Both the position numbers and the translations under genes were made by a program. DNA of 9,470 bases. Source: Flavobacteriales bacterium (GTDB lineage: Bacteria; Bacteroidota; Bacteroidia; Flavobacteriales_D; Sanyastnellaceae). Below the pieces are notes generated by a model. It saw nothing but the letters and a program-made list of their open reading frames with translations, searched no databases and was not told the origin of the DNA. Below, piece by piece: positions 6,172 through 9,470 of this stretch; within the stretch, counting starts at the first letter, position 1, and each line of letters opens with the position of its first letter. The stretch spans positions 1-9,470 of the forward strand of contig JANRAA010000038.1 of assembly GCA_030728235.1 (NCBI GenBank), written 5' to 3'.

Positions 6172-6837
6172 CTAATAGTCAAACGGGATGTACAGGGGGA
6201 TTTTCTTTTCTGCCCTGCTGAACTTGCGGTGAAACCTTCGCTCAGACATCGTTTGCATCAATTTTTCTGGCTCGTCTTGTTTCACACGTTTGTTGTAATA
6301 AGCGCTGGCTAAGCGCTTGCTGAAATGCGACAAGAAACGCTGCCGCTTTGTGATTCGCGAAAACTTGTTCTTCTGAACATAACCAATCGCTTTTCCATCG
6401 CGCAAAATTACGGTTCCCTCCAAGCAATCATCGAGGTAGAATATCGACTTTGTAAAGGCCTCATTACCTGCAATCAGTTGCTTTTTGCGAAATGATCCAG
6501 TGAGTATGTAACGCTGTCCGATCTGCCGATATGGGATGTCGTGAAAACACCCCAACTCACCATCAATCATGAGGTAAAGGGTGTCGCCATTGGCCTCTCC
6601 GCGCAATACATCCCGAATCAATAATTTGGTAACTGGCACACGGAAAGAATTGCTGCCGATCAACATGGTTGTGCTGTCGACGGCGACGATTTCAACTTCA
6701 GCGGTGAACTCTGAAATGGACTTCATAAACGTGTCTTGTCCGACACAAGAACAGGCTTTCGATTGACTAAACAGGAATTGAACAGATAGCAGCAGCAAAA
6801 TTGGCAGTTGGTTTAACACTGCGCGAAGTTCTTGCAT
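6172..6837 (-). CDS. Exported netrin/TIMP-like (NTR) domain protein
   Basis: A 221-residue protein of unknown role. I place the start at 6837 rather than 6885: it avoids a 38-bp overlap with the upstream gene, follows an AAAGGAA ribosome site, and puts a hydrophobic signal (residues 7-23) near the N-terminus. The mature part begins at C29-S-C31, which, with C97 (LGCFHDIPYRQIGQRYILTG) and C138 (DDCLEGTV), reproduces the bacterial TIMP/NTR-like pattern: an N-terminal CxC, a central C in front of a G-x-x-Y strand, and a late C. These are the only four cysteines, consistent with two disulfides in an OB-like fold. The C-terminal third (about 150-213) is rich in K and R. SKAC is a poor lipobox, so a soluble periplasmic protein is more likely than a lipoprotein. 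It is the second gene of a pair with the 7795-6848 gene, 10 bases downstream of its stop. Confidence 0.75.
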   Translation of the reverse strand: MQELRAVLNQLPILLLLSVQFLFSQSKACSCVGQDTFMKSISEFTAEVEIVAVDSTTMLIGSNSFRVPVTKLLIRDVLRGEANGDTLYLMIDGELGCFHDIPYRQIGQRYILTGSFRKKQLIAGNEAFTKSIFYLDDCLEGTVILRDGKAIGYVQKNKFSRITKRQRFLSHFSKRLASAYYNKRVKQDEPEKLMQTMSERRFHRKFSRAEKKIPLYIPFDY

Positions 6838-6841
6838 ATCG

Positions 6842-6848
6842 TTCCTTT
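6842..6848 (-). promoter_or_regulatory. Shine-Dalgarno-like site deciding the 6837 start
   Basis: On the minus strand AAAGGAA lies four bases before the ATG at 6837, its first A being the last base of the upstream gene's TGA. It is unusual in this A/T-leader genome context and favours ATG 6837 with translational coupling from the preceding gene. Confidence 0.6.
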
Positions 6849-7795
6849 CAATTTTCCGCATCCTTGATAATAACTCGGATAACATGAAAACATGCGACTT
6901 GCTTTTCTAAAAGCACAGCCGGCGTCCACTTTTTCATGCTTTCAATAAAAGACAAAACCGCCGCATCGCAAGTTGGGTAGATCCCTTTTTTAAGTTCTGT
7001 TTTTAACAAATCGCCTTCGGCGGACAATTCAATCTCGACGTATATTTTCCCAGTAACAGATGTGTCAAGCGATGTAAAAGAGATGTTCGACTCGATAAAA
7101 CTCGAAAGACTATCAAGGTCAGAAATGCCTTGAAAACGAGGTGGCACGTGCGCCAACAAACACGGCAAGTTTATTGGTTGATCTGCTACTGACTCTATAT
7201 CTAAGGGTATTGGCTTGGGATCTCTCAATTGCCGCGACGACTTTTCAAAACCATTCATGATGGCATTGGTTTTTGCCTTTTGTTGTATCAATTCATCAGG
7301 CAATAAGGTTATCAACTCCATACCTGAGTCATAGACATCGTAATAATTCACCAACTCCTTTAAACATTCATTGAACGTTGATACAGGCAAAACCACCGTT
7401 TCTTGCCGAATCATCGACATGTAGGTTTCATTCGAACTTATGTAAATCAGACAATCTTCGCGATCATCTAAAATCGACCAATGTCTGCCTGTTTTTTCCA
7501 GATAAAACCTCCCACGTTTTCTCACTTGTTCGAAATCATCAAACCCACACTCAGGCCAATTCGGTTTTTTGACGTGCAACTTGCTACCCTTCGAAACATT
7601 GTGCGTGTTTGACTTTAACACATCCAACACCTCAATCCACACATTTGCTGTGTCGTATTTCAAGATCTTCGCGTCCACAGCCAAGTCAGCCATGTAGAAA
7701 TTGACAATTTCAGAGCGATGATCAAAATTTTCTTGGGCATCAACATCCGCGATGAGCGAAAAAAGAAATAGGAAAGAGAGCAGTACAACTTTCAT
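6848..7795 (-). CDS. Exported protein with TonB C-terminal-like domain and NTR-like N-terminal region
   Basis: A 315-residue protein. Residues 1-20 are a signal peptide (hydrophobic core, DVDA before Q21). Residues 215-311 resemble the TonB C-terminal domain: PPRFQGISDLDSLSSFIESNI, a strand GKIYVEIELSAEGDL, then SFIESMKKWTPAVL and a final strand HVIRVIIK. This matches the Bacteroidota pattern with a P-x-F-x-G start and a KW-x-P turn. There is no N-terminal transmembrane anchor or proline-rich spacer, so it is unlikely to be a working TonB. Residues 30-120 (AKILKYD, VLKS, PECGF, RGRFYLEKTG, DDREDC) recall an NTR-like arrangement without the CxC start, similar to the next gene. Six cysteines (83, 115, 144, 212, 276, 302) suggest disulfides. 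It is first of a two-gene unit. Function unknown; a periplasmic binding role is inference. Confidence 0.75.
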   Translation of the reverse strand: MKVVLLSFLFLFSLIADVDAQENFDHRSEIVNFYMADLAVDAKILKYDTANVWIEVLDVLKSNTHNVSKGSKLHVKKPNWPECGFDDFEQVRKRGRFYLEKTGRHWSILDDREDCLIYISSNETYMSMIRQETVVLPVSTFNECLKELVNYYDVYDSGMELITLLPDELIQQKAKTNAIMNGFEKSSRQLRDPKPIPLDIESVADQPINLPCLLAHVPPRFQGISDLDSLSSFIESNISFTSLDTSVTGKIYVEIELSAEGDLLKTELKKGIYPTCDAAVLSFIESMKKWTPAVLLEKQVACFHVIRVIIKDAEN

Positions 7796-7799
7796 TCGA

Positions 7800-7807
7800 C
7801 GAAGATA
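7800..7807 (-). promoter_or_regulatory. Candidate -7 box before the 7795 gene
   Basis: On the minus strand TATCTTCG matches TAnnTTTG except for one base and lies four bases before the ATG at 7795. A TTG lies about 26 bases further upstream, longer than the usual spacing. If real, the transcript would have almost no leader. Confidence 0.25.
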
Positions 7808-7864
7808 TGATTACTGATACTTGAAAGATGCCACAATCACCAGAGTTCCATATTAAACGAAGAA

Positions 7865-7901
7865 AATAAATCACATTTATTGCAGTTTCAACCATCTGCA
7901 A
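7865..7901 (-). terminator. Weak hairpins downstream of the cation transporter
   Basis: Downstream of the 7922 stop there are two small inverted repeats: TTGCAG/CTGCAA (7880-7885 with 7896-7901, 10-nt loop) and an all-A/T AATAAAT/ATTTATT (7865-7871 with 7875-7881, 3-nt loop). On the minus strand the second is followed by a short T-rich run. Either could slow polymerase, but neither is a strong intrinsic terminator. Confidence 0.25.
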
Positions 7902-7921
7902 ACCATCACTGCGAGCATCGA

Positions 7922-8806
7922 CTACGAATCACTTTCTTTTGGCTCGATGTGTATCAGGATTTGCCGCAGTTGTGGAATCTCTTTTTGCAATTGATCCTTC
8001 AATCTGTGCGCTATTTCATGTCCTTCACGTACCGTAATCTCCGCATTCACATGGGCGTGTAAATCGACATGATAAGACATCCCTGCTTTGCGAATGAAGC
8101 ATTTTTCGGTATCTGAAACACCCTCAACCGTGAGCGACACCCGACGGATATCTTCGAGTAAATCGTCGTATAAATGCTCATCCATGATTTCCCCGAGGGC
8201 GGGACGGAATATGAGATAGCTGTTGTAAAGTATGAATCCCGCGGCAAAAAGGGCAGCCCAATCGTCGGCGGTTTCAAACCCTGGGCCGCCAATAAGCGCT
8301 ACAGAAATCCCGATAAATGCGCCAATGGAAGTTATGGCATCGCTGCGGTGGTGCCAAGCATCGGCTTTCAAAGAAGAGCTGTTCGACTGTTTCGCCTTTT
8401 TCAATACCAAGCGATAAGAAACCTCTTTCCACACAATGATGGGGGCAAGAATCATCAAGGTCCAACCTTTGGGCAGTTCATGCGGGGTTTGAATATTCAG
8501 AATACTCTGATAGGCAATTGCCAAGGCCGAAACAATGAGAAATCCAACCACTAGAAATGTGATCAATGGTTCTGCCCTGCCGTGTCCGTAAGGGTGGTTA
8601 TCATCAGCCGGACGGCTAGCATACTTCAATCCAAAAAGCACCAAAAATGAAGCGAAGACATCGGCTGTAGATTCAATCGCATCCGCGATGAGCGCATAAG
8701 AATTACCAAACAAACCCGCCAAACCTTTAATCGCCGCCAGACAAATATTACCAACGATGCTGAAATAGGTGGCTTTGATGGCGATTTGTTCGTGGGGTGT
8801 ATTCAT
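7922..8806 (-). CDS. Cation diffusion facilitator (CDF) family divalent metal transporter
   Basis: A 294-residue inner-membrane protein, normal for the family (E. coli FieF 300). CDF exporters move Zn, Fe, Mn, Co or similar divalent cations out of the cytoplasm in exchange for protons, as dimers. Hydrophobic segments are visible at roughly 13-33, 36-61, 81-101, 113-133, 157-173 and 182-200, fitting six helices. The transport site residues would be E45 and D49 in helix 2 (ADAIESTADV) and H152 and D156 in helix 5 (ADAWHHRSDAIT). HPYGHGRAEP (71-80) is the conserved loop after helix 2. Residues 205-290 form the cytoplasmic metal-sensing dimer domain, with HVDLHAHV and HEIAHRL. E45 replaces the Asp of FieF, so metal choice cannot be read off. 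It starts 65 bp after the upstream gene ends and probably has its own promoter. Confidence 0.95.
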   Translation of the reverse strand: MNTPHEQIAIKATYFSIVGNICLAAIKGLAGLFGNSYALIADAIESTADVFASFLVLFGLKYASRPADDNHPYGHGRAEPLITFLVVGFLIVSALAIAYQSILNIQTPHELPKGWTLMILAPIIVWKEVSYRLVLKKAKQSNSSSLKADAWHHRSDAITSIGAFIGISVALIGGPGFETADDWAALFAAGFILYNSYLIFRPALGEIMDEHLYDDLLEDIRRVSLTVEGVSDTEKCFIRKAGMSYHVDLHAHVNAEITVREGHEIAHRLKDQLQKEIPQLRQILIHIEPKESDS

Positions 8807-8830
8807 TCTTTCAGCGCGGTAGAATTGTGA

Positions 8831-8863
8831 TTAAAATAGAGTCGCAGATGTCGATAAAACAAA
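8831..8863 (-). promoter_or_regulatory. Candidate promoter of the CDF transporter gene
   Basis: On the minus strand TTTG (8863-8860) is followed after 21 bases by TATTTTAA (8838-8831), a partial match to the Bacteroidota -33 TTTG / -7 TAnnTTTG pair. This would give a leader of about 20 bases before the ATG at 8806. It fills most of the short gap between two minus-strand genes. Confidence 0.35.
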
Positions 8864-8871
8864 CCACTGAC

Positions 8872-9470
8872 CTATCTCAATACGGTTACATGTCCGGTTA
8901 GCTTATCTGAAATACTTCCTTCCAAGGTAGTTGTAGAATATTCGATTTGCCAAACGTAAACATCATCTTTCACATAGTACGCGCCACCGTAAGTATTTCC
9001 ATTCCACCTGTCGTTTGGATCTTCTGTTTGGAAAACGATGTCGCCGTCGCGGTTGAAAATTTTCAAATTGTACGTCTCAAAGGCACATTCAGACTCTACT
9101 TGAAACACCTCGTTCAAGCCATCGTTGTCGGGCGTAAATGCATTGGGAACATAGATGAGGCAGCCACACTGTTCGAAATATACATACACCTCATCCGACA
9201 CCGTTTCACAATCATCTGCTACCGAAACCGTATACGTATCGGTTTGTTTAACCTCCAATGTTGCTTCGGTACCCGACTCAGACCAAGTGAAGTCCAATGG
9301 ATATGGAAAGGTTTGTAAATACGTATCGATGATAACAACGGTCTCTTTGCAAGCGATGCGATCAGGTCCAAGATCCAATTCAATTGGTGGAATGATTTCA
9401 ACGTTTATATCGTCGCTAAATACGCAGCCTGACGCTGTCGCGGATGCCTCATAAAACCCAGTAGCCACAG
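8872..9470 (-). CDS. T9SS type B sorting (gliding motility C-terminal) domain protein, 3' end only
   Basis: The last 199 or so codons of a gene that begins beyond the right edge; the frame is still open at 9470, and a GTG at 9468 is an internal codon, not a start. The visible N-terminal part (SGCVFSDDINVEIIP, DLGPDRIACKETVVI, TWSESGTEATLEVKQTDTYTVSVADDCETVSDEVYVYF) is an Ig/PKD-like repeat of the kind stacked in large Bacteroidota surface proteins. The final ~95 residues are a T9SS type B / CHU_C sorting domain: YVPNAFTPDNDGLNEVFQ, LKIFNRDGDIVFQTEDPNDRWNG, YYVKDDVYVWQIEY, KLTGHVTVLR. The product is therefore expected to be secreted by the type IX system and act outside the cell, probably as an adhesin or structural protein; that role is inference because most of the gene is missing. 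Confidence 0.92.
   Translation of the reverse strand, partial: VATGFYEASATASGCVFSDDINVEIIPPIELDLGPDRIACKETVVIIDTYLQTFPYPLDFTWSESGTEATLEVKQTDTYTVSVADDCETVSDEVYVYFEQCGCLIYVPNAFTPDNDGLNEVFQVESECAFETYNLKIFNRDGDIVFQTEDPNDRWNGNTYGGAYYVKDDVYVWQIEYSTTTLEGSISDKLTGHVTVLR

Noticed and set aside
6838..6885. Upstream start for the NTR-like gene at 6885
   Set aside because: It would overlap the preceding gene by 38 bp and put polar residues before the signal sequence; the AAAGGAA site supports 6837.

Overview
The window looks like chromosomal DNA from a member of the Bacteroidota, most likely a marine or freshwater Flavobacteriales-type organism. The grounds are a type IX secretion (T9SS) type A sorting domain, a T9SS type B / gliding-motility C-terminal domain, a secreted protein with CNYN...DGSC cassettes, a GH109-like enzyme tail, nearly no Shine-Dalgarno sequences, and TAnnTTTG-like -7 boxes. 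This is inferred from protein families; no rRNA or other marker gene is present. I see no tRNA or rRNA, CRISPR array, insertion sequence, phage gene or integrase.

Layout. 1-294 is the 3' end of a Gfo/Idh/MocA (GH109-like) gene on +, followed by a possible long-loop terminator. 515-2050 (+) encodes a secreted 511-residue cysteine-rich repeat protein closed by a strong bidirectional terminator (2068-2100). A short 22-bp tandem repeat (2158-2213) runs into the stop codon of sucD (2206-3081, -), the TCA-cycle succinyl-CoA ligase alpha subunit. Next on - is a secreted, cysteine-free thioredoxin-fold protein with a T9SS type A tail (3158-3895). It is divergent from mnmE (+, start at 4129), a tRNA-wobble-modification GTPase. 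The 326-bp gap 5500-5825 holds an inverted/direct repeat cluster. yjdM (+, 5826-6170) is a small zinc-ribbon protein. It converges, with one base between stop codons, on a two-gene minus-strand operon (7795 to 6172) of exported proteins with netrin/TIMP-like features, the first also carrying a TonB C-terminal-like domain. A cation diffusion facilitator (7922-8806, -) and the 3' end of a large T9SS type B-sorted adhesin-like gene (8872-9470, -) close the window.

The genes do not form one pathway. Housekeeping genes (sucD, mnmE) are interleaved with cell-surface and secreted proteins. The most unusual element is the 515-2050 protein: six tandem repeats of about 64 residues, each with six cysteines at nearly invariant spacing, framed by CNYN/DGSC cassettes and ending in one dockerin-like calcium loop. 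I recognise no named family for the whole repeat unit.
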